From Aliiroseovarius lamellibrachiae (GTDB lineage: Bacteria; Pseudomonadota; Alphaproteobacteria; Rhodobacterales; Rhodobacteraceae): DNA of 64,000 nt. The first letter of the stretch is position 1. Every line of letters starts with the position of its first letter. Position numbers and translations under genes: made by a program. Positions 36,744 to 44,935 of this stretch are shown here, piece by piece. The stretch is from contig NZ_JAHEVJ010000003.1 in the NCBI RefSeq assembly GCF_018599245.1, positions 297,813-361,812 on the forward strand. Reading direction: 5' to 3'. A model generated the notes under the pieces. That model searched no databases and was not told the origin of the DNA. It saw only the letters and a list, made by a program, of their open reading frames with translations.

Positions 36744-37331
36744 ATGCACGGCTTAATTGACCGATCTTTAGAAAGTTTTTTGCGCGGAACTTATGGTGAT
36801 GAGTTTTGGATGAATCTTATTCGGGAAATTGATCCCGGCTTTGACAGTTTCGAACCGATGTTTCGGTATGATGCCATCTTGACCCAGACCGTGGTCAATC
36901 AGGCGGCGGAGTTGCTGGGGAAGACGCGCGACAATCTGCTCGAGGATTTCGGCACCTATCTTATCGTGGACACCCGATCGGAGCGGGTGCGGCGTTTGCT
37001 GCGCTTCGGTGGCGTGGATTTCACCGAATTTCTTCATTCTCTGGAGGATCTTCCAGGGCGTGCGCGATTGGCCGTACCGGATATGGATATGCCAGAAATC
37101 GAAGTGGATGAATTGTCAGAAGGGGCGTATGTGCTCTCCATTTGTCATCCTGAACCTGGTTTTGGTCATGTCATCCTGGGCGCACTACGCGCTTTGGCGG
37201 ATGATTACGGGGCGTTAGCGTTGTTGGACTATAACGGGCGCTCTGGTCAGACCGAAACCCTGTCTGTGGACCTTTTGGATATGTCACACACTGAAGGGCG
37301 CAGCTTTGATCTTGCAGCTGGGACAGGATAA
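36744..37331 (+). CDS. H-NOX-like (heme NO-binding domain) protein lacking the heme-ligand residues
   Basis: A 195-residue single-domain protein matching the H-NOX fold from its first residues (MHGLIDRSLESFL, LLEDFGTYLI near 65, LLRFGG near 85, FTEFLHSLEDLP near 93). Aligned by hand with a Shewanella H-NOX, the proximal heme His position is Pro104, and the YxSxR heme-propionate motif reads Ile133, His135, Glu137. The nearest His is H98, six residues earlier. It is followed three bases later by a diguanylate cyclase with an H-NOX-associated domain, the usual signalling partner. So the pair is kept while conventional heme binding seems lost. Confidence 0.85.
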   Translation: MHGLIDRSLESFLRGTYGDEFWMNLIREIDPGFDSFEPMFRYDAILTQTVVNQAAELLGKTRDNLLEDFGTYLIVDTRSERVRRLLRFGGVDFTEFLHSLEDLPGRARLAVPDMDMPEIEVDELSEGAYVLSICHPEPGFGHVILGALRALADDYGALALLDYNGRSGQTETLSVDLLDMSHTEGRSFDLAAGTG

Positions 37332-37334
37332 ATC

Positions 37335-38330
37335 ATGACCGCACATTTGCCAATCTCACTCAGCTTTGAGGCACTCGATTATATGATGCCGATGAGCCTG
37401 GTCCTGAATTCCAATGGCGTTGTGACGCACGTCGGGCCGACCCTTCGCAAAGTCCTGCCGGGGAAAGTGCTGGAAGGCACCAGCGTCTTTCGCCTTGTCG
37501 AAATGCGTCGTCCGAAAAAACTGACCAGCATCGATCAGGTGCGGGAGTTTAACGGTGCAAAACTCTACCTGCGTATTCGTGATACCCATTCTACCCCTTT
37601 GATTGGCACAATGACCTGCCTTCCGGGCAGTGAGGGGGTGTTGCTAAATCTGTCTTTTGGGATCTCAGTGGTTGAAGCCGTGGGGCGTTATGGATTGGCT
37701 GGATCTGATTTTGCGCCAACAGATTTGACCGTTGAAATGCTCTATCTGGTCGAAGCAAAGTCCGCTGCGATGGAAGCCACCAACCAAATGGCGCACCGTT
37801 TTCTGGGGGCAAAGACCGAAGCCGAGGCCGAGGCCCTGTCAGACGAACTGACTGGGCTAAAGAATCGGCGCGCTCTTGATCAGGTTTTGTCACGATTTCT
37901 GGCGGGTAAAAATCGCTTTGCCCTGATGCATCTCGATCTGGATTTTTTTAAGGCTGTAAATGACACGTTGGGGCACGCGGCTGGTGATAAGGTCTTGCAG
38001 GAGGTGGCGAGGATTTTGACGGAAGAAACCCGAGAGGGGGACACCGTGGCGCGGGTTGGTGGTGATGAATTTGTCTTGGTTATGAAGGGTCTTACAGATC
38101 AGGTGCGGCTTTCAGCCATTGCACAACGGATGATTGACAAACTCGAAGTGCCCATAACATTTCGCGACGATCTGTGCCAAATCTCTGCAAGTATCGGGAT
38201 GGTCTCAAGCTCGGATTATGCCGAGCCAAATGCTGATCAGATGATGGATGACGCAGATGTGGCCCTGTACGCATCCAAAAAACGGGGGCGCGCCTGTTAT
38301 ACGATTTACACACCCGATCTTCGCGAATGA
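37335..38330 (+). CDS. Diguanylate cyclase with an H-NOX-associated (HNOBA/PAS-like) domain
   Basis: A 331-residue protein. Residues about 8-115 form a PAS-like domain resembling the H-NOX-associated domain (MPMSLVLNSNGVVTHVGPTL start). A helical linker (about 130-170) leads into a GGDEF domain (about 170-325) with DLTGLKNRRALD, the metal segment LDLDFFKAVND and intact VGGDEF. REGD five residues before GGDEF is the product-inhibition site. There is no EAL domain. It should make c-di-GMP under control of the adjacent H-NOX-like protein, probably by direct contact. Confidence 0.9.
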   Translation: MTAHLPISLSFEALDYMMPMSLVLNSNGVVTHVGPTLRKVLPGKVLEGTSVFRLVEMRRPKKLTSIDQVREFNGAKLYLRIRDTHSTPLIGTMTCLPGSEGVLLNLSFGISVVEAVGRYGLAGSDFAPTDLTVEMLYLVEAKSAAMEATNQMAHRFLGAKTEAEAEALSDELTGLKNRRALDQVLSRFLAGKNRFALMHLDLDFFKAVNDTLGHAAGDKVLQEVARILTEETREGDTVARVGGDEFVLVMKGLTDQVRLSAIAQRMIDKLEVPITFRDDLCQISASIGMVSSSDYAEPNADQMMDDADVALYASKKRGRACYTIYTPDLRE

Positions 38331-38446
38331 TGCGCCAGTCTGCGCCAAGCAGTATTGCGTCGGGTTGACTCGCGATCCTGGCTTGCGTACCGCTCATATA
38401 GATCAAGGATATTGTTGATTTAATATGAGTTTGGGGCAGGGTGATT

Positions 38447-38794
38447 ATGGGTAATCTATTGACGATCATAGGGATTGTAACCAGCCTTTGCTGTGGACCT
38501 GCGTTGGCGGAAACCAGTGAAACGGTGCAAGAAATTTTGGGACGCACGATGGAAAACGGCAATGTCAAAAATGCCCATATCTATGCGGATGGCACTTTGG
38601 ACGGCGTTTTTAACGGAATTTCGTATGCTGGGAATTGGTCGTTGGACGGCGGAAAATTTTGTCGTGAATTGACCCGTGGACTGGTCGGAGAACGCACTTG
38701 CCTTGAGTTGGCGCCGGTGCGGGATCTCACGGGGGCTCTCACCGCCGTTGATTTCCTGGCATCAGATGTTGTGACCCGCTTCGAGCTGAGATAG
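38447..38794 (+). CDS. Small secreted protein of unknown function
   Basis: A 115-residue protein with a signal peptide cleaved after ALA near residue 22. The mature part is short, with a beta pattern around DGTLDGVFNGISYAGNWSLDGG and two cysteines (near 76 and 87) that may form a disulfide. The start is chosen at ATG 38447 (GTG 38441 is in frame). I recognise no family. It follows the diguanylate cyclase after about 115 bases and ends at a perfect 7-bp hairpin (38797-38814) that lacks a T-run. Confidence 0.7.
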   Translation: MGNLLTIIGIVTSLCCGPALAETSETVQEILGRTMENGNVKNAHIYADGTLDGVFNGISYAGNWSLDGGKFCRELTRGLVGERTCLELAPVRDLTGALTAVDFLASDVVTRFELR

Positions 38795-38878
38795 CTGCGT
38801 AGTTCATACTACGCCCACCCCGGCTTAACGAAACCGCAACCTTCATCAAGTGAAGTAATAAAGCTATGTGGGTAAAAG

Positions 38879-38953
38879 TGGCAGCCCGTACGAGAATCGA
38901 ACTCGTCTTTCCAGGTTGAAAACCTGGCGTCCTAACCGATAGACGAACGGGCC
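38879..38953 (-). tRNA. tRNA-Glu (anticodon TTC), copy 1
   Basis: The 75-base minus-strand sequence folds as a tRNA with anticodon loop TTTTCAA between CCAGG and CCTGG, T arm GTTCGATTC, and an encoded CCA end (plus strand TGG at 38879-38881). The acceptor stem closes with a G1-U72 pair. It is identical to copy 2, and flanking bases are also similar. Confidence 0.96.
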
Positions 38954-39128
38954 ACGCTGTCGGTGAAGCGGGTTTAGTCAGTCCTCGAATAAGACGCAAC
39001 CCCGAAATTGCATGAAGATCGTGAATTTATATTTCTTTATCAAAGGAATGATTTGGCGCTGCCACGCGTGAAAGATACACAAATGAACTGTGCAATCTGA
39101 AACTTTTAATCGTTGATTGAGGGGGAAA

Positions 39129-39203
39129 TGGCAGCCCGTACGAGAATCGAACTCGTCTTTCCAGGTTGAAAACCTGGCGTCCTAACCGATAGACGAACGG
39201 GCC
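39129..39203 (-). tRNA. tRNA-Glu (anticodon TTC), copy 2
   Basis: The sequence is identical to the tRNA-Glu at 38879-38953 and lies 250 bases away on the same strand, downstream of recJ in the direction of transcription. The CCA end is encoded. About 20 bases 5' of the gene are also conserved between the copies. Confidence 0.96.
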
Positions 39204-39295
39204 ACTCTGTCGGTGAGGCGGGTTTTAGGGAAATCTGCACCGTCACGCAAGAGGGAAAATCAGCTTTTTGGAAAAATATTAAAACCTAAGTGAAA

Positions 39296-41041
39296 TCATG
39301 CTCTTACCGCATCTTCGAGACGCAGCTGGGGGGATGAACGTCCCTGCCAATGATTGACTTCCAACCGTCCCGCCAAATGGAATCTCTGCCCGCCAGACTG
39401 TTCAAGAAGTGGGCCAATTGGGCCATCAAATGCCCCAAAGCAAATTGCGTCGATCCGCGTGCTTAGCCCGTCCCCAAAACTAACTTTCAGGTGATTTTGC
39501 CCAACGCGTTTCGCAAACAGTATTTGCACATCAGGGAAAGCAAAGCGCGGGGCCGGGGCGGAGGCGCCAAAGGGGCCAGCCTGCTCCAATTCCTCAATCA
39601 GTTCCACGGTGACCGCGGAAGGCATCAATATCCCGTCAAGCTTCAGATCCGCAGCCCCCTGGACGCCCGCGCCTTGTTTTGCAAGCAGGTCTGACAGGTG
39701 CGCCATGGCCGGGGCCAATTGCTCGCGCGACAGGCTGAGCCCCGCCGCCATTTTGTGGCCACCACCTTTTTGGATGTCACCATCAGCGGCAAGACGTTGG
39801 ATGCAGGCGCCAAGATCGACACCGGAAATGGACCGCCCGGATCCCTTGCCATCATCACCGTCAAAGCCAATGACCACCGCGGGGCGATTGGTTGTTTCTT
39901 TCAAACGCGAGGCCACAATACCCACCACGCCGGGGTGCCAGCCGTCGCCAGCCGCCCAAACCAGCGGGGCATCAAACCCACGCGCCTCGGCTTGTGTCAT
40001 GGCCTCTTCTTGCACACGGGCTTCAATCTCACGCCGCTCACCGTTCAACTCGTTTAGCCGGCTTGCGATGGATTGGGCTTCATGGGGGTTTGTTGTCGAC
40101 AAAAGTCGTGCGCCAAGGTCCGCTTTGCCGATACGACCGCCGGCATTCACCCGTGGCCCCATCAGATAACCAAGGTGATAGGCGCGCGGCGCTTCGTTCA
40201 TGCCGGACACATCCGCCAGTGCCACCATACCGGTGCGTGCGCGTCGCGCCATGATCTTCAATCCCTGCCGCACGAACGCGCGATTGGCCTCGATCAGGGG
40301 GGCGACATCGGCGACCGTGCCAAGGGCTACTAGATCCAGCATTGAAATCAGATCCGGCCCATTGCGCCCGGTCTCTCGCAAGACGCGGCCCAGTTCGACC
40401 AGCATCAAAAACACCACCCCTGCGGCGCATAGATAACCGGGGGCGTCCAGCTCGTCTTGCCGGTTTGGGTTTACAACGGCCACAGCGGGGGGCAGGGTCT
40501 CTCCCCCCAGGTGGTGGTCCAGCACGACAACGTCTGCGCCTTTGGCAACCGCCGCCGCAATCGGCTCATGCGACAGGGTTCCGCAATCCACACAGATGAT
40601 CAGGTCATGCGCGTCAGCCAGCTGTTCCATCGCTGGAATGTTGGGGCCATAGCCTTCGTCGATCCGGTCAGGGATATAGAGAGTAACTTCGCGCCCCATT
40701 TGGCGGAACCAATCAATCAGAAGGGTGGCAGAGGTTGCCCCATCCACGTCGTAATCCGCAAAAATCGCAATTCTTTCATTATGATCAAACGCTTGCAGGG
40801 TTCTCGCGGCGGCAACCTCCATGTCTTTCATCCCGCGTGGGTCGGGGAGAAGGGCCTTCAATGTTGGGTCTAGAAAGTCGGCGGCTTGCTCTGGCGCCAC
40901 ACCCCGTCGGGCCAGGATTTTACACAACGGCATTGGCAATTGGGTGATTTGCTGAAGGTATTCGGCCTGGCGTTCCATGTCGATGCTGGGCCCAACCCAG
41001 CGCCGCCCGGTGGCCGAGGCATCAACACCCAAAAAGCTCAT
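39296..41041 (-). CDS. recJ: Single-stranded-DNA-specific exonuclease RecJ
   Basis: A 581-residue DHH-family 5'-3' exonuclease used in recombination and mismatch repair. Visible motifs are FADYDVDGATSA (residues 95-106), CVDCG, VVLDHHLGG near 173, GPRVNAGGRIG near 295, and SGRSIxGVDL/GGGHKMAAG near 400-425. Its stop is close to the tRNA-Glu pair, and its start overlaps the stop of the next gene by four bases. Confidence 0.95.
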   Translation of the reverse strand: MSFLGVDASATGRRWVGPSIDMERQAEYLQQITQLPMPLCKILARRGVAPEQAADFLDPTLKALLPDPRGMKDMEVAAARTLQAFDHNERIAIFADYDVDGATSATLLIDWFRQMGREVTLYIPDRIDEGYGPNIPAMEQLADAHDLIICVDCGTLSHEPIAAAVAKGADVVVLDHHLGGETLPPAVAVVNPNRQDELDAPGYLCAAGVVFLMLVELGRVLRETGRNGPDLISMLDLVALGTVADVAPLIEANRAFVRQGLKIMARRARTGMVALADVSGMNEAPRAYHLGYLMGPRVNAGGRIGKADLGARLLSTTNPHEAQSIASRLNELNGERREIEARVQEEAMTQAEARGFDAPLVWAAGDGWHPGVVGIVASRLKETTNRPAVVIGFDGDDGKGSGRSISGVDLGACIQRLAADGDIQKGGGHKMAAGLSLSREQLAPAMAHLSDLLAKQGAGVQGAADLKLDGILMPSAVTVELIEELEQAGPFGASAPAPRFAFPDVQILFAKRVGQNHLKVSFGDGLSTRIDAICFGAFDGPIGPLLEQSGGQRFHLAGRLEVNHWQGRSSPQLRLEDAVRA

Positions 41042-41589
41042 GACAGGATGTCTTCCGTGGCAAGCACCGCGGCAAATTCACCGTTCAAATGGTCAAGGGC
41101 GGCTTGGTGAATGAACTTGGGTGACACGCTGCCGCCATCGCGCCAACTTGTATCTGCGCCCTGGGCCACAGCCGCACAAGCGTCATGGGCAAGGGTGACG
41201 TTGAACCCAAGGTTTGCGGCCATCCGTGTGGTGGTGGACACGCAATGGGGCGTGGTCAGCCCACAAATTACCAGATCGGTGATCCCTCCTGCACGCAATT
41301 GTGCCTCGAGGTCGGTGTCAATAAAGGCAGAGTTGACGTGCTTTTGGATCACCTGTTCCCCCGCCAGCGGGGCGACTTCTGGTTTGAAGTCAACCCTCCC
41401 GCCCTCTGGGTTCAGGGGGCTGCCGGGGGTGGTCGACAGATGCTGGACATGAAAGATCGGCTGGGCCTGATCGCGCCAATGCGCCAATAATCGCGTAGCA
41501 TTCTCTTCGGCGTCAGGATTGTTGCGCGCGCCCCACATCGGGTGATCAAACCCTTGTTGAATATCAATCAGAATGAGGGCGCGCGTCAT
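41038..41589 (-). CDS. Isochorismatase-like cysteine hydrolase
   Basis: A 183-residue Rossmann-like hydrolase with the catalytic triad visible: Asp in LILIDIQQGF (residue 9), Lys in VIQKHVNSAF, and Cys in TPHCVSTTTRMA. The family includes nicotinamidases, isochorismatases and N-carbamoyl amidases; the substrate is unknown here. It overlaps recJ by four bases and lies 15 bases after glpX, so the genes are probably co-transcribed. Confidence 0.88.
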   Translation of the reverse strand: MTRALILIDIQQGFDHPMWGARNNPDAEENATRLLAHWRDQAQPIFHVQHLSTTPGSPLNPEGGRVDFKPEVAPLAGEQVIQKHVNSAFIDTDLEAQLRAGGITDLVICGLTTPHCVSTTTRMAANLGFNVTLAHDACAAVAQGADTSWRDGGSVSPKFIHQAALDHLNGEFAAVLATEDILS

Positions 41590-41604
41590 TTTCTTACAAC
41601 CTTA

Positions 41605-42576
41605 TCAGCCGTTTGAAACCGGATTGCGATAGCTCATCCGCCGAACGGAGCCCGTTTTGGAACGCATCAGGATGGTTTCAGTGGTCAGGAACCCCGGCTC
41701 GCGTTTGATCCCTGATACGATCGAACCATCGGTCACGCCCGTTGCTGCAAAGATCACATCAGCGGTGACCATTTCATCGCGGTTATAGATGCGGTCAAAG
41801 TCGGTGATGCCGGCCTTGGCAGCCCGGCCGCGTTCGTCATCATTGCGGAAGGTCAGCTGCCCCCACATCTGACCACCCATGCATTTCAAAGCGGCAGCGG
41901 CCAAAACGCCTTCGGGCGCGCCACCCAGACCCATATACATGTCGATGCCGGTGATTTCGGCCTCGGCGCAGTGGATCACACCGGCCACGTCACCGTCAGT
42001 GATCAGACGGATCGCAGCGCCGGTTGACCGGATGTCTTCGATCATCGCCTCGTGGCGGGGGCGTTCCAGGACACAAACGGTAATATCCGAGGTGGCACAG
42101 CCTTTGGCCGCAGCCAATGCTTGCACACGTTCGGAAGGGGACATTTTCAAGCTCACAACATCTTTGTCATAGCCCGGCCCAATCGCCAGTTTTTCCATGT
42201 AAACGTCTGGGGCGTGCAACAGTGTGCCGCGCGGCGCCATGGCGATCACGGTCAGTGCGTTTGGCATGTCTTTGGCGGTCAGGGTGGTGCCTTCAAGCGG
42301 GTCCAGCGCGATGTCCACAGCGGGGCCTTCGCCCGCACCGACTTTTTCGCCGATGTAAAGCATTGGGGCTTCGTCGCGCTCGCCTTCGCCAATGACAACG
42401 GTGCCTTCGATCTCCAAAAGGTTCAGCTGGTCGCGCATGGCGTTCACTGCGGCCTGGTCGGCGGCCTTTTCATCCCCACGCCCGATCAACGTGGCAGAGG
42501 CCATTGCGGCGGCTTCGGAAACGCGGGCGAGGCCCAGCGACAGCATTCGATCGGAAAAGACGACTTTATCAGCCAT
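41605..42576 (-). CDS. glpX: Class II fructose-1,6-bisphosphatase
   Basis: A 323-residue GlpX-type gluconeogenic phosphatase (in some relatives also sedoheptulose-bisphosphatase). Motifs include GRGDEKAADQAAVNAMR near residue 32, VVIGEGERDEAPMLYIGE near 60, VDIALDPLEGTT near 87, and GGAPEGVLAAAALKCMGGQ near 218. It stands in the order hom, glpX, hydrolase, recJ on the minus strand. A direct repeat 84-118 bases upstream may be a regulatory site. Confidence 0.96.
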   Translation of the reverse strand: MADKVVFSDRMLSLGLARVSEAAAMASATLIGRGDEKAADQAAVNAMRDQLNLLEIEGTVVIGEGERDEAPMLYIGEKVGAGEGPAVDIALDPLEGTTLTAKDMPNALTVIAMAPRGTLLHAPDVYMEKLAIGPGYDKDVVSLKMSPSERVQALAAAKGCATSDITVCVLERPRHEAMIEDIRSTGAAIRLITDGDVAGVIHCAEAEITGIDMYMGLGGAPEGVLAAAALKCMGGQMWGQLTFRNDDERGRAAKAGITDFDRIYNRDEMVTADVIFAATGVTDGSIVSGIKREPGFLTTETILMRSKTGSVRRMSYRNPVSNG

Positions 42577-42908
42577 GGGAAAGATCCTTGAATATCACGG
42601 TTGCGGTCGGTTTAGAGGCCACGGCCTTACAGGGCAAGGCATAAGGGGGCTTGCGCGGGCAAAATACGTCAATTGGCCAAAATACTTCAATAGGACTGTA
42701 CAGCCGGGCTGCGCCGCAGGCCCCAAACAAAATGGCGGTCATCTGGTCGCTTACGCTGTGCCAAAGAAGGCGGGCGGCCAAAGGGCAATGTGGCACAGAG
42801 ATGCAAGGCGATTGTACGCAGGATCACCTCGGATAGCGCGTTTTACGGCGCACTCCAATATCCAGTCGCGATGCGGTCACAATACCAGCCGATCGGCAAG
42901 AACCGACC
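42577..42908. other. 332-base intergenic region between glpX and hom
   Basis: No convincing gene on either strand; the open frames here lack family resemblance and ribosome binding sites. The only structured element is the 17-bp direct repeat at 42660-42694. The region holds the glpX promoter and the end of the hom transcript, but I see no clear terminator. Confidence 0.6.
42660..42694. repeat. Direct repeat upstream of glpX
   Basis: CAAAATACGTCAATTGG (42660-42676) and CAAAATACTTCAATAGG (42678-42694) differ at two of 17 positions, with an 18-base period. The position, 84-118 bases upstream of the glpX start, fits a regulator binding site, and a TTGACG -35-like hexamer lies within it on the minus strand. 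Confidence 0.5.
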
Positions 42909-44213
42909 CTACTGTTCCTCGATCCGGATTGCCACCGGCACCCCATCCACAACCCCGGTGTCGGCCAGCCCGGCAATCGCCGTGTCCAGCGCATCGCGGG
43001 TGCATTTATGGGTCACGATCAGCACCGGCGCATTGTCGCGCGCATGGCTGATCTGGCGCATCCGGTCGATTGAAACCGCCGCATCACCCAGCACAGAGGC
43101 CACTTTTGCCAGCGCACCCGGTTTGTCAAACAACGCCATCCGCAGATAATACGGCGCCGGTTTGGTGGCTTTGACGCCGGTCACAGGGCGCAATGTGGTT
43201 GCCGCTTGCCCAAAGGTCGCCAGCCGAAAGCCGCGTGCGATATCCATGACGTCCCCTAACACGGCGCTGGCGGTGGGGCCTTCGCCGGCCCCCGGACCGC
43301 GCAACACGATCTGTTCCACGGCGTCGCCTTCGATCACGATCATATTGGTGCCGCCTTCCAGCTGGCCCAAAGGGGATGTGTCCGGCACGAGGCACGGCGA
43401 CATGCGCTGTTCCAGGCCGCGACCGGTCATTTGCGCCACACCAAGAAGTTTGATGCGATAGCCCATTTCGGCGGCGTGTTCGATGTCTTCGAGCTGAATT
43501 CGCTGAATGCCCTCCAGCTCAACCGCTTCAAAATTGACCTGTGTGCCAAATGCGATTGAGCTGAGCAGGGAAAGCTTGTGCCCCGCGTCAATGCCGCCCA
43601 CATCTAGATTTGGGTCCGCCTCCAGATATCCTAGCTCGGCACATTCCTCAAACAACGCATTATATCCCCGCCCAGTGGCCTGCATCTGGGTCAGGATGTA
43701 ATTGCAGGTGCCGTTCATCACCCCCATGATCCGGGTGATTTCATTGCCCGCAAGCCCCTCGGTCAATGCCTTGATCACCGGGATGCCGCCGGCCACTGCC
43801 GCCTCAAAACGAAGGCGCACGCCCTGGGCCTCGGCTGCCAGCGCCAGCGCGTGACCGTGGTGCGCGAGCAGCGCTTTGTTGGCAGTGACGACATCTTTGC
43901 CCGTGGCAATCGCCGCCTCTACCGCATCTTTTGCGGTCCCTTCATGGCCACCCATCAGCTCTACAAACACGTCGACATCGTCACGTTTGGCAAGCTCAAC
44001 CGCATCGTCTTCCCACGCATAGGCAGACAGATCGACCCCCCGATCTTTCCCTTTCGAACGGGCAGAAACAGCGGTGATCACCACAGGATGTCCGGCACGA
44101 TCTTGCAAAAGCTGGGCCTGACGGCGGATGATTTTCACCACGCCAATACCAACGGTGCCAAGTCCCGCAATGCCCAGACGAAGGGGGAGGCGGTTTGGGG
44201 AATTGTCGCTCAT
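42909..44213 (-). CDS. hom: Homoserine dehydrogenase
   Basis: A 434-residue enzyme that reduces aspartate semialdehyde to homoserine (threonine/methionine branch). The NAD(P) loop LGIAGLGTVG lies near residue 12, TANKALLAHHG near 105, MNGTCNYILTQM near 165, and EADPNLDVGGIDAGHKL near 200. A C-terminal ACT domain (about 350-425) implies allosteric control by an amino acid. The start at 44213 follows GGAGA, preferred over ATG 44225. Confidence 0.95.
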   Translation of the reverse strand: MSDNSPNRLPLRLGIAGLGTVGIGVVKIIRRQAQLLQDRAGHPVVITAVSARSKGKDRGVDLSAYAWEDDAVELAKRDDVDVFVELMGGHEGTAKDAVEAAIATGKDVVTANKALLAHHGHALALAAEAQGVRLRFEAAVAGGIPVIKALTEGLAGNEITRIMGVMNGTCNYILTQMQATGRGYNALFEECAELGYLEADPNLDVGGIDAGHKLSLLSSIAFGTQVNFEAVELEGIQRIQLEDIEHAAEMGYRIKLLGVAQMTGRGLEQRMSPCLVPDTSPLGQLEGGTNMIVIEGDAVEQIVLRGPGAGEGPTASAVLGDVMDIARGFRLATFGQAATTLRPVTGVKATKPAPYYLRMALFDKPGALAKVASVLGDAAVSIDRMRQISHARDNAPVLIVTHKCTRDALDTAIAGLADTGVVDGVPVAIRIEEQ

Positions 44214-44396
44214 GTTGGTCTCCATGCGGTCTTACTGTGGGTCTTTAAAGGGGGTTAAACGCGCAGCGCAGTATCATTGTCCAGCGAGACCTAGCGAATG
44301 GGCGGGCAAGACGCAATGCGCGCTGATTAAAATCGCGGGGTTTCCCAAAACCATGTGACATGAACGCAGAGCGGTGACAGGGCGCGCGCTGGCTGA

Positions 44397-44696
44397 TCAG
44401 TGGCGCTCAAGTGCCGCTTGCATCCGCGCCCGCGTGGCCGTGTCCACAATGGGGCCGCGCAGGCGAGCAGCGCGCGCGCGAAGCGTTGCGGCCCGGCTGG
44501 ACAGATTCCCCGTCAGGGCGACCACATCCACCGGCTCCGGGCGTGTGGCCAGCAGGGCGTTAAGCGGTAAAATTTTGGGATAATCCGCACGGCGCGCCGC
44601 GTCAGATATTTGTGCGCGCACAAGTGGATCTTCTGAACAGGCGGCAGCCCCCAAAAGGGTCAGGCACACACAGAAAGCTTCAAAGATATGGCGCAT
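44397..44696 (-). CDS. Small lipoprotein of unknown function
   Basis: A 99-residue protein from ATG 44696 with a lipoprotein signal and lipobox GAAAC near residue 19. The longer in-frame start at 44852 gives an unnatural N-terminus. The mature part is Arg/Ala-rich and helical (ALTGNLSSRAATLRARAARL). No family is recognised. It lies downstream of hom's upstream region and divergent from the TetR gene. Confidence 0.65.
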   Translation of the reverse strand: MRHIFEAFCVCLTLLGAAACSEDPLVRAQISDAARRADYPKILPLNALLATRPEPVDVVALTGNLSSRAATLRARAARLRGPIVDTATRARMQAALERH

Positions 44697-44894
44697 TTGG
44701 CTCTCGAAAGGTGGCCCAGTTGTCCAGGCGGGTGGAATTGGCGCGACCATATCCACGGATCGAACCCGGAGCAACCCAAAGCGCATAGGTGGTCGGCAGA
44801 CATGGCGCACACCGCCTGTTGGCAGCCTGTTGGGGCACTCCATGACGGGCAAACGTGGTGTTCAATCTCTGGGCATTAAGAACGGGCTTTGATT

Positions 44895-44908
44895 TGAACG
44901 ATTGTTCA
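44895..44908. promoter_or_regulatory. Palindromic operator candidate upstream of the TetR gene
   Basis: TGAAC (44895-44899) and GTTCA (44904-44908) are perfect inverted arms with a 4-base GATT centre, 28 bases before the TetR start. Short palindromes at this place are typical autoregulatory sites of TetR-family repressors. Confidence 0.5.
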
Positions 44909-44935
44909 GTTAATCTTGCGCCATGGAAGGTACAG

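Larger units (their letters stand above)
38879..39226 (-). repeat. Tandem duplication covering tRNA-Glu and its 5' flank
   Basis: Units 38879-38976 and 39129-39226 share the complete tRNA-Glu plus about 20 bases upstream of it (CTGTCGGTGA.GCGGGTTT with small changes). The period is 250 bases. The sequence between the units is not repeated. Confidence 0.8.

Noticed and set aside
38797-38814. GCGTAGT/ACTACGC hairpin as terminator
   Set aside because: The stem is perfect but no T-run follows on either strand; it is mentioned only with the adjacent gene.
42052-42591. 179-codon plus-strand frame opposite glpX
   Set aside because: It mirrors the conserved glpX coding sequence and has no family features.
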